DNA of 64,000 nucleotides from NCBI GenBank assembly GCA_016710595.1, contig JADJVM010000005.1, forward strand, positions 62,001 through 126,000. Direction: 5' to 3'. Source of the DNA: Niastella sp. (GTDB lineage Bacteria; Bacteroidota; Bacteroidia; Chitinophagales; Chitinophagaceae). The position numbers were made by a program, and so were the translations under genes. This document shows, in pieces, positions 46,372 through 54,367 of this stretch (the first letter of the stretch is position 1; each line of letters opens with the position of its first letter). The notes beneath the pieces were generated by a model. It was not told the DNA's origin. It was given only the letters and a program-made list of their open reading frames with translations, and made no database searches.

Positions 46372-47406
46372 TTAAATTAACTCCTTTTCAATAATTTTAA
46401 AACCTTCAGCAGCCGAAGATTGATTCCATAAAATATCATAAATCGCAGAAGCAATCGGCATCCGGGCGCCAATTTGTTTATTAATTTCATACATACACCT
46501 GCTTGCATTATATCCTTCGGCCACCATATTCATTTCTAATTGTGCGGCTTTTACTGAATAGCCTTTCCCGATCATGTTGCCAAAACTTCGGTTTCGGCTG
46601 TATAATGAATAGCAAGTAACCAGTAAATCGCCCAGGTAAACCGAGGCTGCATAATTATGATGTGCTGATGTTTTTAATTTTTCACTATCATTATATCCTA
46701 CTTCGGCATTTATGATGCCGGCTTTACGTAAAAAGCCTGCCATTTCATCGGCGCTGTTTGCAATTAAAACACTTAAAAAATTATCGCCGTAATCCAGTCC
46801 ATGTGCAATACCGGCGCCTACCGCATAAATATTTTTTAATACCGCAGCATACTGCACACCAAAAATATCTTTATTCACTACGGTATTCATATAGTTGGTT
46901 TTGAAGCAAGCGGCAATGTCACGGGCCATACTTTCATCTAGACCACTAAAAGTAAGATAAGACAACTTTTCTTTGGCCACTTCTTCAGCATGGCATGGGC
47001 CCAATACAGCAAAATAATCAGTAATTGAAAATGAAAATTGATCTTTTAGATAATCATTTAGCAGTAAATTATGCTCGGGCAAAATTCCTTTAATGGCAGA
47101 TACTATTTTTTTATTTTCAAATATGCGTGGTGGTAATTTTTGTAAAGCCCCGGCTGTAAATGCAGAAGGTATTGCCACCACAATAATATCTGCATGTTGT
47201 ATCACTTCCTGGGGTTCTGTGGTAAGCTGTAAGTGATCCATTTTAAATTTTGCAGAAGAAAGGTATTGGGGATTGATGTGCCTTTGTTTAAAGATTTCAA
47301 TTGCCTCTGCACTGCGGTTCCACCAATAAATATTGTTGCCATTGTCAGTTAAAATTTTTGCCAGTGCGGTTCCCCAGCTTCCACTTCCTAATATACCAAA
47401 TTTCAT
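46372..47406 (-). CDS. gpsA: Glycerol-3-phosphate dehydrogenase [NAD(P)+]
   Basis: 344 residues. Rossmann fold at the N-terminus with GSGSWGTALA (about 7-16), then KGILPEH, VLGPCHAEEVA, the catalytic-lysine stretch AAVLKNIYAVGAGIAHGLDYGDN and RNRSFGNMIGKGYSV. It reduces dihydroxyacetone phosphate to sn-glycerol 3-phosphate for phospholipid synthesis. It follows the rnc gene on the same strand (71 nt), and its stop is 7 nt from convergent hemW. Confidence 0.97.
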   Translation of the reverse strand: MKFGILGSGSWGTALAKILTDNGNNIYWWNRSAEAIEIFKQRHINPQYLSSAKFKMDHLQLTTEPQEVIQHADIIVVAIPSAFTAGALQKLPPRIFENKKIVSAIKGILPEHNLLLNDYLKDQFSFSITDYFAVLGPCHAEEVAKEKLSYLTFSGLDESMARDIAACFKTNYMNTVVNKDIFGVQYAAVLKNIYAVGAGIAHGLDYGDNFLSVLIANSADEMAGFLRKAGIINAEVGYNDSEKLKTSAHHNYAASVYLGDLLVTCYSLYSRNRSFGNMIGKGYSVKAAQLEMNMVAEGYNASRCMYEINKQIGARMPIASAIYDILWNQSSAAEGFKIIEKELI

Positions 47407-47477
47407 GATGATTAATTATTCTGTAAAATTAAAAGCCTGCCTATACCGAATGGCCTTATCTTATTTTAGATATTACA

Positions 47478-48224
47478 TTATAAGCCCAGTTTTCCTACAG
47501 CTATTTGGGCAGCCTGCTGGCTGGCATCTTTTTTATTGTACCCTTTTGCCTGGGCTATCAATTCGCCATCCACCGTGGCTCCAATGGTAAACAAGCGGCG
47601 GCCATTTTCAAATTTTTCATCCAAGGTTTCAAACTCAAGCGCTTTTCCATTTTTATTCGCCCACCCATATAGTTTATTTTTGATATTGATCTCCAGGTCT
47701 TCCAGGTCTTCTGTAAACATGTGTGGAAAGATGATATATTTCTCTACCCAGCGTGCTGTTTTTTTATATCCTTTATCTAAATATACGGCTCCAATTAATG
47801 CTTCGAGGGTATTGCCGAAAATTTGAGAAATTTTTAAAGCATTATCAAACTTATTATAGAATGTAATTTTCTTTAAACCCATTTTAAGGGCTATCTCATT
47901 TAGTTTTTGACGGTTTACCATTTTGCTCCGCATTTCTGTTAAAAAGCCTTCTCCTTTATATGGATATTTTTTAAACAGGTAATGAGCAATGATGGTGCTT
48001 AATACAGCATCTCCCAAAAATTCCAGGCGTTCATTATTTTCATCTGCGCCTTCCCGTACAGAGCGATGACTCAAAGCCGTGCGGTAAAGTGAAATTTCAT
48101 CAGGAGTAAAACCTAATATATTTGAAAGCTGTTTTTTAAATGGCTTTTTACCTGACTCTGTTTCAAACAGATTCTTAAAAAAATCAATCGTTTTAATCTT
48201 GTAAATTTTATTCGAAAATAACAA
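47478..48224 (-). CDS. rnc: Ribonuclease III
   Basis: 248 residues from TTG 48224; no ATG lies between the upstream in-frame stop (TAG at 48248) and the conserved KKQLSNILGF, so TTG is my choice. The RNase III signature NERLEFLGDAVLS (about 64-76), the second catalytic acidic site in QIFGNTLEALIGAVYLD (about 133-149), and a C-terminal double-stranded RNA-binding domain (about 175-248, LYGWANKNGKALEFETLDE, ending KKDASQQAAQIAVGKLG). It processes rRNA precursors and structured mRNAs. It follows fabF on the same strand after a 185-nt gap that holds a terminator. Confidence 0.95.
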   Translation of the reverse strand: MLFSNKIYKIKTIDFFKNLFETESGKKPFKKQLSNILGFTPDEISLYRTALSHRSVREGADENNERLEFLGDAVLSTIIAHYLFKKYPYKGEGFLTEMRSKMVNRQKLNEIALKMGLKKITFYNKFDNALKISQIFGNTLEALIGAVYLDKGYKKTARWVEKYIIFPHMFTEDLEDLEINIKNKLYGWANKNGKALEFETLDEKFENGRRLFTIGATVDGELIAQAKGYNKKDASQQAAQIAVGKLGL

Positions 48225-48269
48225 TTTTGATTCAAATGAATCATTCTAAGGATTCTCGTTTTAAAAACC

Positions 48270-48290
48270 AGTTGTAAATAATGTACAACT
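48270..48290 (-). terminator. Likely terminator of the acpP-fabF operon
   Basis: On the minus strand a 7-bp stem (48284-48290 with 48270-48276), loop 7 nt, followed by GG and TTTTT, 120 nt after the fabF stop and before rnc. Confidence 0.5.
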
Positions 48291-48409
48291 ATGTATGTGT
48301 TTTGATGCGGGTTATTTCGTAGTGACACATGAGAATTGAATATTATCTTAACCCTGGTAAAGGATATCTTATTTGCAGGAGAAATGGGTAATTGCAATAA
48401 AGAGAGAAA

Positions 48410-49663
48410 CTAAGGTTTATACTTTTTAATAATTACAGAGGCATTGTGCCCACCGAATCCAAAAGTATTGCTTAAAGCAGCATTCACCGTTTTTTCCTGT
48501 GCTTTATTAAATGTAAAATTGAGCTTGGGGTCCAGCTCGGGATCATCAGTAAAATGATTAATGGTGGGAGGCACCACATTTTGTGTTACAGCCATTATAC
48601 AGGCTAATGCTTCGAGGGCACCTGCGGCACCCAGGCAATGGCCTGTCATGCTTTTAGTAGAGCTAATATTTAGATCATACGCATGGTCGCCAAATACATC
48701 GAGGATGGCTTTTGTTTCTGCAATATCACCTAAGGGGGTAGAAGTTCCATGAACATTTATGTAATCAATATCACCAGGCTCCATACCAGCATCTTTCAAT
48801 GTGGCGATCATCACATTTTTTGCACCTAAGCCATCAGGGTGAGGTGCTGTAATGTGATAGGCATCGGCAGTAGCGCCACCTCCTGCAATTTCGCAGTAGA
48901 TTTTGGCACCTCTTGCCAGGGCATGTTCCAGGCTTTCTAAAACCAGCACACCAGATCCTTCTCCCATTACAAAGCCATCCCGATCTTTATCAAATGGGCG
49001 ACTTGCGGTTTTGGGATCATCATTTCTTTCGCTAAGCGCTTTCATGGCATTAAAACCACCCACGCCGGCAGCACTGATTACGGCTTCACTTCCGCCTGTT
49101 ATAATTACATCCGCCTTACCCAGGCGTATATAATCAAAGGATTCAATGATGGCATTGGTGCTTGAGGCACATGCGCTAACAACAGCAAAATTTGGGCCCC
49201 TGAAACCATGGCGCATAGATATTTGCCCGGCGGCAATATCCAAAATCATTTTTGGAATAAAAAAAGGATTAAAACGGGGAGTGCCGTCACCCAGTGCAAA
49301 GTTGGTAACTTCTTCCTGGAATGTAATAAGCCCACCGATACCGCTGGCGAAAATTACGCCTACCCTGTCGGGATCCGCATTTTCTGCAGTAAGGCCTGCA
49401 TCTTTAACCGCTTCATCGCTTGCAATAAGTGCAAACTGGCAATAACGGTCCAGCTTTCGGGCTTCCTTTTTTTCTAAATACTGGGTTGGCTCAAAGTCTT
49501 TAACCTCACAGGCAAACCGTGTTTTAAATTTCGTAACGTCAAATTGCTGGATCGTATCGCATCCACTTACGCCTAATCGGAGTCCCTGCCAATATTCATC
49601 AACAGTTTTTCCCAAAGGAGTGATTGCACCTAACCCGGTAACGACTACTCTTTTTAAAGTCAT
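48410..49663 (-). CDS. fabF: Beta-ketoacyl-ACP synthase II
   Basis: 417 residues. The chain-elongating condensing enzyme of fatty-acid synthesis. Catalytic Cys165 (SACASS), first His in VHGTSTPLGD and second His in KSMTGHCLGAAG (Cys-His-His, as in FabB/FabF). The N-terminus KRVVVTGLGAITPLG and the C-terminal NTFGFGGHNASVI are typical. It sits 30 nt after acpP, one operon driven by the promoter at 49950-49979. Confidence 0.97.
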   Translation of the reverse strand: MTLKRVVVTGLGAITPLGKTVDEYWQGLRLGVSGCDTIQQFDVTKFKTRFACEVKDFEPTQYLEKKEARKLDRYCQFALIASDEAVKDAGLTAENADPDRVGVIFASGIGGLITFQEEVTNFALGDGTPRFNPFFIPKMILDIAAGQISMRHGFRGPNFAVVSACASSTNAIIESFDYIRLGKADVIITGGSEAVISAAGVGGFNAMKALSERNDDPKTASRPFDKDRDGFVMGEGSGVLVLESLEHALARGAKIYCEIAGGGATADAYHITAPHPDGLGAKNVMIATLKDAGMEPGDIDYINVHGTSTPLGDIAETKAILDVFGDHAYDLNISSTKSMTGHCLGAAGALEALACIMAVTQNVVPPTINHFTDDPELDPKLNFTFNKAQEKTVNAALSNTFGFGGHNASVIIKKYKP

Positions 49664-49693
49664 ACGGTTTGCCTGGAGTGTTAAATGGTAGAA

Positions 49694-49930
49694 TTACTTT
49701 GCGTTTTCTTCTAAATAAGAAACAGCCTGACCTACGGTCGTGATCGTTTCTGCCTGTTCATCAGGAATAGAAATATTAAATTCCTTTTCAAATTCCATAA
49801 TTAGCTCAACAGTATCTAAGCTATCTGCGCCCAAATCATTTGTAAATGAGGCCTCATTGGTTACTTCGGCTTCATCTACTCCTAATTTATCAACAATAAT
49901 TTTTTTTACTCTTGTTGCAATGTCTGACAT
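49694..49930 (-). CDS. acpP: Acyl carrier protein
   Basis: 78 residues from ATG 49930 (MSDIATRVKKII); the frame continuing to 49993 adds an unlikely 21 residues. The 4'-phosphopantetheine site is Ser37 in LGADSLDTVELIMEFE. Acidic helices and normal length. It carries acyl chains for FabH, FabF and lipid A enzymes. First gene of the acpP-fabF operon, with a consensus promoter upstream (49950-49979). Confidence 0.98.
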   Translation of the reverse strand: MSDIATRVKKIIVDKLGVDEAEVTNEASFTNDLGADSLDTVELIMEFEKEFNISIPDEQAETITTVGQAVSYLEENAK

Positions 49931-49949
49931 GATGGTAAAATTTAAGGTG

Positions 49950-49979
49950 CAAAAATATGTTTTTTGACTTAAATGCAAA
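49950..49979 (-). promoter_or_regulatory. Consensus promoter of the acpP-fabF operon
   Basis: On the minus strand TTTG (49979-49976) and TATTTTTG (49957-49950) are spaced by 18 nt, matching the Bacteroidota TTTG/TAnnTTTG promoter. The -7 element ends 19 nt before the acpP ATG, leaving a short leader. Confidence 0.75.
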
Positions 49980-50149
49980 GAAATACCAAACAAGCTTACA
50001 AAAACACTTTTTTGCTGTTTTTTTTATGAATTTTAAAAAACGCAGAATAATATAAATTACTTCTATATAAGTTACAGTTCAAAAAAATCACTAACTTGGT
50101 GAAACGCCTCTAAGGCTTTTTGTATTCTAAAAAAAATATCAGCGCAAAT

Positions 50150-50581
50150 ATGGGTTTAAAAATTATAGACCATGGCAGTACTGAATACCAAAAAATGATA
50201 CAATTGCGGTATGCTATTTTGCGTCAACCGCTTGGCCTTACCTTTAGCCAGGATGAATTGGACCAGGAAGGGAACCATATTTTGATTGCTGCTTTTGATG
50301 AGGATGTAATACTGGGTTGTTGTATGCTTATAAAAAAAGACCGGCAAACCTTGCAACTAAGGCAAATGGCTGTTCAAAATAATTTACAGGGTAAAGGAAT
50401 TGGCGCTTCCATAATGGCTTTTGTAGAAAATATATCCCGAGACCGGGGATATAAAAAAGTAATTATGCATGCCCGGGACTCTGCTATCGGATTCTACGAA
50501 AAATTTGGATATAAAGCAAAGGGGGATACTTTTATGGAATTAAACATACCCCATGTTGTTATGGAAAAAAATATTTTTTAG
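50150..50581 (+). CDS. GNAT family N-acetyltransferase
   Basis: 143 residues from ATG 50150 (MGLKIIDHGS); the TTG at 50120 would add ten residues. Central GNAT motif A is LRQMAVQNNLQGKGIGASIM, with the QGKGIG pyrophosphate loop, and the last strands contain AIGFYEKFGYKAKGD. N-terminal MIQLRYAILRQPLG resembles the ElaA/YjcF subgroup. Acetyl-CoA-dependent; substrate unknown. It converges with the YcxB-like gene with only two bases between their stops. Confidence 0.9.
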   Translation: MGLKIIDHGSTEYQKMIQLRYAILRQPLGLTFSQDELDQEGNHILIAAFDEDVILGCCMLIKKDRQTLQLRQMAVQNNLQGKGIGASIMAFVENISRDRGYKKVIMHARDSAIGFYEKFGYKAKGDTFMELNIPHVVMEKNIF

Positions 50582-50583
50582 GT

Positions 50584-51060
50584 TTACTTTTTTATTTTCT
50601 CCCTGAGAATCTTACGGGCTTCATACAACTCTTCCCCTTCAAATGCGGTTTTTGGAATAATAAAAAAAGAGTTGCTGCTAAAATACAAGTGAAAGAAATG
50701 CGGTGTTTCTAACCAGGTTGAAAACTGAACCCATTGCCAGGTACGGCTATTGTTATCATTTTCTATAGTAAAGGTATCGGGTCCTAAAATAGCTTTAAAA
50801 CGATCTTTAAAAGTACGCTCCCGGCGGTACACCATATAAGGCAGTACAAACCAAAACATGATCATCAGGAGAAACCATAAGGCAGAACTCACCAAAAATG
50901 CACGGGGATCAATTTTTTTTACATAAAATAAAATAGCCGAAGTAATTGCAAATACATTGATCAGTATGATCATTATTTTTATTTCCCTGCGGCTTATAAA
51001 ATGAAAACGCAAAGCCTGTATTACTTTTGCTTTTTCATACGTAAATGTAGATGATACCAT
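50584..51060 (-). CDS. YcxB-like membrane protein
   Basis: 158 residues. Two transmembrane helices (about 28-47 and 55-76) follow a short cytoplasmic N-terminus, then a soluble domain (about 80-158) with the strand-rich FTIENDNNSRTWQWVQFSTW and FFIIPKTAF segments of the YcxB-like family. Function unknown. Its ATG is directly preceded by a TAnnTTTG element 4 nt away. Confidence 0.85.
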   Translation of the reverse strand: MVSSTFTYEKAKVIQALRFHFISRREIKIMIILINVFAITSAILFYVKKIDPRAFLVSSALWFLLMIMFWFVLPYMVYRRERTFKDRFKAILGPDTFTIENDNNSRTWQWVQFSTWLETPHFFHLYFSSNSFFIIPKTAFEGEELYEARKILREKIKK

Positions 51061-51064
51061 GCCC

Positions 51065-51072
51065 CAAAGATA
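51065..51072 (-). promoter_or_regulatory. TAnnTTTG -7 element abutting the YcxB-like gene
   Basis: TATCTTTG on the minus strand ends 4 nt before the ATG at 51060; a leaderless or near-leaderless transcript is predicted. Confidence 0.55.
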
Positions 51073-51111
51073 AACGGATGGCGGATAGTAAAAAAATAAG
51101 GATAAAAAATA

Positions 51112-51139
51112 GCTCTCACAATTCCTACATTATGAGAGC
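51112..51139 (-). terminator. Terminator of the PQQ-propeller gene
   Basis: A 7-bp stem (51112-51118 with 51133-51139) followed on the minus strand by a T-rich tract, 22 nt after the stop of the propeller gene at 51161. Confidence 0.6.
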
Positions 51140-51160
51140 CTTTTTTCAAAATTTTAAATC

Positions 51161-53161
51161 TTAAAAAGTAAAACCCTGAATTTCGTTACCGCCGGTTTTA
51201 TAATAAACCACTTTCCCCAGTTCATCTATTTTATAATCCGGATCTTTCTTATCACCAAATATTATTTTACGTATTTCTTTGCCGCTATTTTTATCTACAA
51301 TCATTACGCCTGCATCTTTAGCCATATTGCTATTACCAAAATTGGTAAGCATGCTCATAAAATTATTTGCTTCTTTGGTAGCTTTAAACCTGCGGCTGAT
51401 AGATGCAAAACTGCTGGAGGCTGCTCCCGCAAATGCGGCTGCATTGGCGTTAGCTGTTTTTATATCACTATCTAATTGAGGATTGGTACTTCCGTAATAT
51501 CCTTTTGCATAACTCATCTGGGCAGCTTGTGCTGCTTGTTGCGCAGCCATCATGGTAGCTGCCAAACCACCTAAACCACTTAATAATTTACCGCCCATAG
51601 TACGCCCCGGCGCAGGTTGATAATTATGCCATAGTTGTTTTCCTTCAAAATCGTATAATCGTGCATTTTGATCAGAGGTTAACAGAAGCCCATTATCTCT
51701 CACCTGCATGGAACCGGGTTCTTCTTTACCATTAAAACTTATTCCTTTTACCCATTCATTTAAATCACCTGTTTCAAAGTTTACTTTATAAATTATTTCA
51801 TTGGCATATACATATCCAATTTTACCGGTACTATTAGCTCCTATACAATGTTTTACCTGGAAGCCTTTTGCCCATTTTTTTTCTGCAGTTTCTAAATCCA
51901 GGATATTGATCTGGTCTGTAGTACGGAAATATAATCCCTGGGGAACTATTTGAAGGTCCCTGATTTCTCCTTTGATGGAGAGCGGTTTTTTAGAAAGTGA
52001 TTTCCCTTCATCAAGATTTACTAAACTTATAAAATTGGTACCCTGGTCCCGGGCTGTTGCTAAAATAAGTTTATTCCCTACCATTTTATAAGCTAACACA
52101 TCGCCCTGCAAATCCACATCACTATCCCATTTCATTTTACCGGTAGCTACATCCAGGCATAATAAGGATGCCCTGTTTTTTTTACCGGCGCTATTTCTTT
52201 TAATTTTACCAATCAGGCCACCGCCTCCCTTACTTTGTTTTGCAACATCTTCCTGTGTTTTTTCGGCAGTAGCGATCAACATCCCCCTTTCATCAAATAA
52301 TATATTGGTGATGGGCGAAGGAAGATCTACTCTTTCCCATACCTCTTTTCCATCAGCAATATTAAAAGCGGTTATAATATCCTGGTTCCAGAAATAAATA
52401 ATGGAAGGATTTGTATGCTGAAAAAAATCGGCAGAAGTCATGGTTGCTTGTTCGTTTGCACCTTCATCTAATTTTTTACCAAACTGGGGCACAAAACTTC
52501 CCATACCTTTCTTTTCCTTAGGTGGCGCTGCTACGGGCAAATCGCTTTTCATATCAATATTATAAACCTGTTCCCCTGTTGCTTTATTCAGTTTATAAAT
52601 ATTTTTATTGGTTGCAATAAAAATAGCATCACTCACTTCACCTGCTTCAGAAACAATTTGTTCAGAATTTTTTTCAAATAATTTTTGTTGCTCCCAAATC
52701 TTTTGACCGGTAGCCAGGTTCACCATCATCAGCAGGGGTTTACCATTACTATTTATTCCATAAAATAATAATGCGTTACTCTTTATTAAATGGATACGTT
52801 TGGTGATATTTTGAAAACCCAGGTCACGGGTATTGATGGTAACCTTACCGGTTACTACATCTACTACGTTATTTACTGATTTTATCAACCCTCTTTTTGC
52901 CAGTACAATGTATGGGGTACCTTCTATTGGGTCGTAATTTTCTTCCTGTATATTTTCAATATTATCAATCTTCCAGGCTTCTTTTCCATCGGCTGGTGTA
53001 ATACCATATAAGCCATCTTTGGTACCGGCAATTAAAATTCCGGCATCTGTAATTTTATACCAGTTTATTTTAGAAGGAAAAGTTTTTGTCCATCCATCCG
53101 TTTGTGCTTGTGCCAATCCTGCCCAAAGCAAAAGATTTAAAATGATAATGATCTTTTTCAT
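51161..53161 (-). CDS. PQQ-binding-like beta-propeller repeat protein
   Basis: 666 residues from ATG 53161 (MKKIIIILNLLLWAGLAQAQ), giving a signal peptide of about 20; the longer frame to 53197 is rejected. Blades contain repeated WKxxDL/GxxxW-type strands such as VATGKMKWDSDV, LATGQKIWEQ and DLETAEKKWAKG (PQQ-like repeats). An Ala/Gln-rich stretch (about 540-605, AATMMAAQQAAQAAQ) interrupts the propeller near the C-terminus, an unusual insertion. It is secreted to the periplasm or outer membrane; no dehydrogenase catalytic site is evident. Upstream on the same strand are mazG-like and dtd. Confidence 0.85.
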   Translation of the reverse strand: MKKIIIILNLLLWAGLAQAQTDGWTKTFPSKINWYKITDAGILIAGTKDGLYGITPADGKEAWKIDNIENIQEENYDPIEGTPYIVLAKRGLIKSVNNVVDVVTGKVTINTRDLGFQNITKRIHLIKSNALLFYGINSNGKPLLMMVNLATGQKIWEQQKLFEKNSEQIVSEAGEVSDAIFIATNKNIYKLNKATGEQVYNIDMKSDLPVAAPPKEKKGMGSFVPQFGKKLDEGANEQATMTSADFFQHTNPSIIYFWNQDIITAFNIADGKEVWERVDLPSPITNILFDERGMLIATAEKTQEDVAKQSKGGGGLIGKIKRNSAGKKNRASLLCLDVATGKMKWDSDVDLQGDVLAYKMVGNKLILATARDQGTNFISLVNLDEGKSLSKKPLSIKGEIRDLQIVPQGLYFRTTDQINILDLETAEKKWAKGFQVKHCIGANSTGKIGYVYANEIIYKVNFETGDLNEWVKGISFNGKEEPGSMQVRDNGLLLTSDQNARLYDFEGKQLWHNYQPAPGRTMGGKLLSGLGGLAATMMAAQQAAQAAQMSYAKGYYGSTNPQLDSDIKTANANAAAFAGAASSSFASISRRFKATKEANNFMSMLTNFGNSNMAKDAGVMIVDKNSGKEIRKIIFGDKKDPDYKIDELGKVVYYKTGGNEIQGFTF

Positions 53162-53198
53162 GTGTTGCCTGTTTATGATTTTGATATTAATAAACATT

Positions 53199-53206
53199 CA
53201 AATGTA
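53199..53206 (-). promoter_or_regulatory. TAnnTTTG -7 element of the PQQ-propeller gene
   Basis: TACATTTG on the minus strand, 37 nt before the ATG at 53161. The element is flanked by an 8-bp inverted repeat (53161-53168 with 53211-53218) of unknown role. Confidence 0.5.
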
Positions 53207-53248
53207 GCTTGCAACACAGGGAATAGCTATACCCTCCAATGGGTATTT

Positions 53249-53605
53249 TTAAGGCTTTAATTTTTTATTTTGCCGATGCCGTTCAGCATCTCTTAAAGTT
53301 TTTTTACTGATATTATTTTGTAATGCCAGGGTAAGGTTTACGCCTGTTTGATTAGCGAGGCATAGCAGGATCCACAGTACATCGGCCATTTCATCGCTAA
53401 GCGAATGGCCTTTATCTGATTCTTTAAAACTCTGCTCGCCATATTGCCTTACCATCAACCTGCTGAGTTCCCCTACCTCTTCCATTAAAATGCCAAGGTT
53501 AGTGAGTTCATTAAAATATCTTATGCCATGCTTTTTTATCCAGCTATCTATCAGTTGCTGTGCTGCATCAAGCGTTAAGGCTACCTGTTTTTTAGTTTGT
53601 GGCAT
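53249..53605 (-). CDS. MazG-like nucleotide pyrophosphohydrolase
   Basis: 118 residues. The MazG/all-alpha NTP-PPase metal motif is present: LMEEVGELSRL (EExxE, about 41-51) and the downstream DEMADVLWILLCLAN (ExxD, about 70-84). Stand-alone members hydrolyse non-canonical nucleoside triphosphates to monophosphates, and this is the likely activity. It follows dtd by 10 nt on the same strand. Confidence 0.9.
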   Translation of the reverse strand: MPQTKKQVALTLDAAQQLIDSWIKKHGIRYFNELTNLGILMEEVGELSRLMVRQYGEQSFKESDKGHSLSDEMADVLWILLCLANQTGVNLTLALQNNISKKTLRDAERHRQNKKLKP

Positions 53606-53615
53606 TATTTTTTAT

Positions 53616-54071
53616 TTATAGGTTCGGGTTTTTACTGTCCATAAGTATGGTAAGGGGGCCGTCGTTTATTAAAGACACTTTCATATCTGCCCCAAAACTG
53701 CCGGTGTAAATTTCCTTTTCCAGTAATGTTTCTAACATAGCGATTATTTTTTCATAAATATGTATTGCCGTTTGTGGTTTAGCTGCTTTGATATAACTGG
53801 GGCGGTTTCCTTTTTTTACGGATGCCTGTAGGGTAAACTGGCTTACCAACAGGATATTACCGCCTACATCTTTTACTGAAATATTGGGTACTTTATTTTC
53901 ATCATCAAAAATGCGAAGGTTTACTATTTTATGGCATATCCATTCTATGTCATCTTCGGCATCTGCTTCTTCTATACCTACCAAAACCAATAAACCCATT
54001 TTTATAGCAGCAACGGTTTCCCCTTCAATACCCACACTTGCTTCTGAAACCCTTTGTACTACTGCTTTCAT
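53616..54071 (-). CDS. dtd: D-aminoacyl-tRNA deacylase
   Basis: 151 residues, full length. The N-terminus is KAVVQRVSEASV; the two active-site motifs are SQFTL (about 79-83) and NDGPLTI, the NxGPxT motif near 135. DTD removes D-amino acids (and glycine from tRNA-Ala) from mischarged tRNAs. It precedes the MazG-like gene (10 nt), and the two make a small quality-control operon. Confidence 0.97.
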   Translation of the reverse strand: MKAVVQRVSEASVGIEGETVAAIKMGLLVLVGIEEADAEDDIEWICHKIVNLRIFDDENKVPNISVKDVGGNILLVSQFTLQASVKKGNRPSYIKAAKPQTAIHIYEKIIAMLETLLEKEIYTGSFGADMKVSLINDGPLTILMDSKNPNL

Positions 54072-54185
54072 AACGATATTTTTTTTAAAAGGCCCAATTT
54101 AGTTTCTACCTCCAAACCATGCTTCAATACGCTCCCCTGCTCATTCATACTTTTTATAAACTAATATCAGAATAAAAAATAATTT

Positions 54186-54262
54186 CTTTCCACAAAAAGT
54201 GCAAAACTCATAAAACTCAACAGCGTATTGTGGTTCGAAATTTTGCACATCTTTTTTCCACA
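54186..54262 (+). promoter_or_regulatory. DnaA-box-like cluster upstream of nrdJ
   Basis: Two exact matches to TTWTNCACA, at 54241-54249 (TTTTGCACA) and 54254-54262 (TTTTCCACA), are direct repeats 13 nt apart. Single-mismatch copies lie at 54186-54194 and (opposite strand) 54198-54206. They lie 106-182 nt before the nrdJ ATG. DnaA control of ribonucleotide reductase genes is known in Escherichia coli; here binding is inferred from the motif only. Confidence 0.35.
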
Positions 54263-54367
54263 ACTGTTAATATTTAAGCCATGCAAAGTTACCATGTAAA
54301 AGATATTTTCGTTCTCTTGCTTTACTTTTTTAAAAGCTGCCTTACTAACTTAAAAATATGTTTATTT

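Noticed and set aside
48113..48397. 94-residue minus-strand frame overlapping the start of rnc
   Set aside because: Different frame from rnc, mostly overlapping it, no motif, and it crosses the probable terminator at 48270-48290.
53229..53246. Hairpin after the MazG-like gene as terminator
   Set aside because: The 6-bp stem is short and lacks a T-run on the minus strand, where the adjacent genes lie.
54072..54367. Cobalamin riboswitch upstream of nrdJ
   Set aside because: Looked for the B12-box and its flanking stems by eye and saw none; a covariance search would be needed to exclude it fully.
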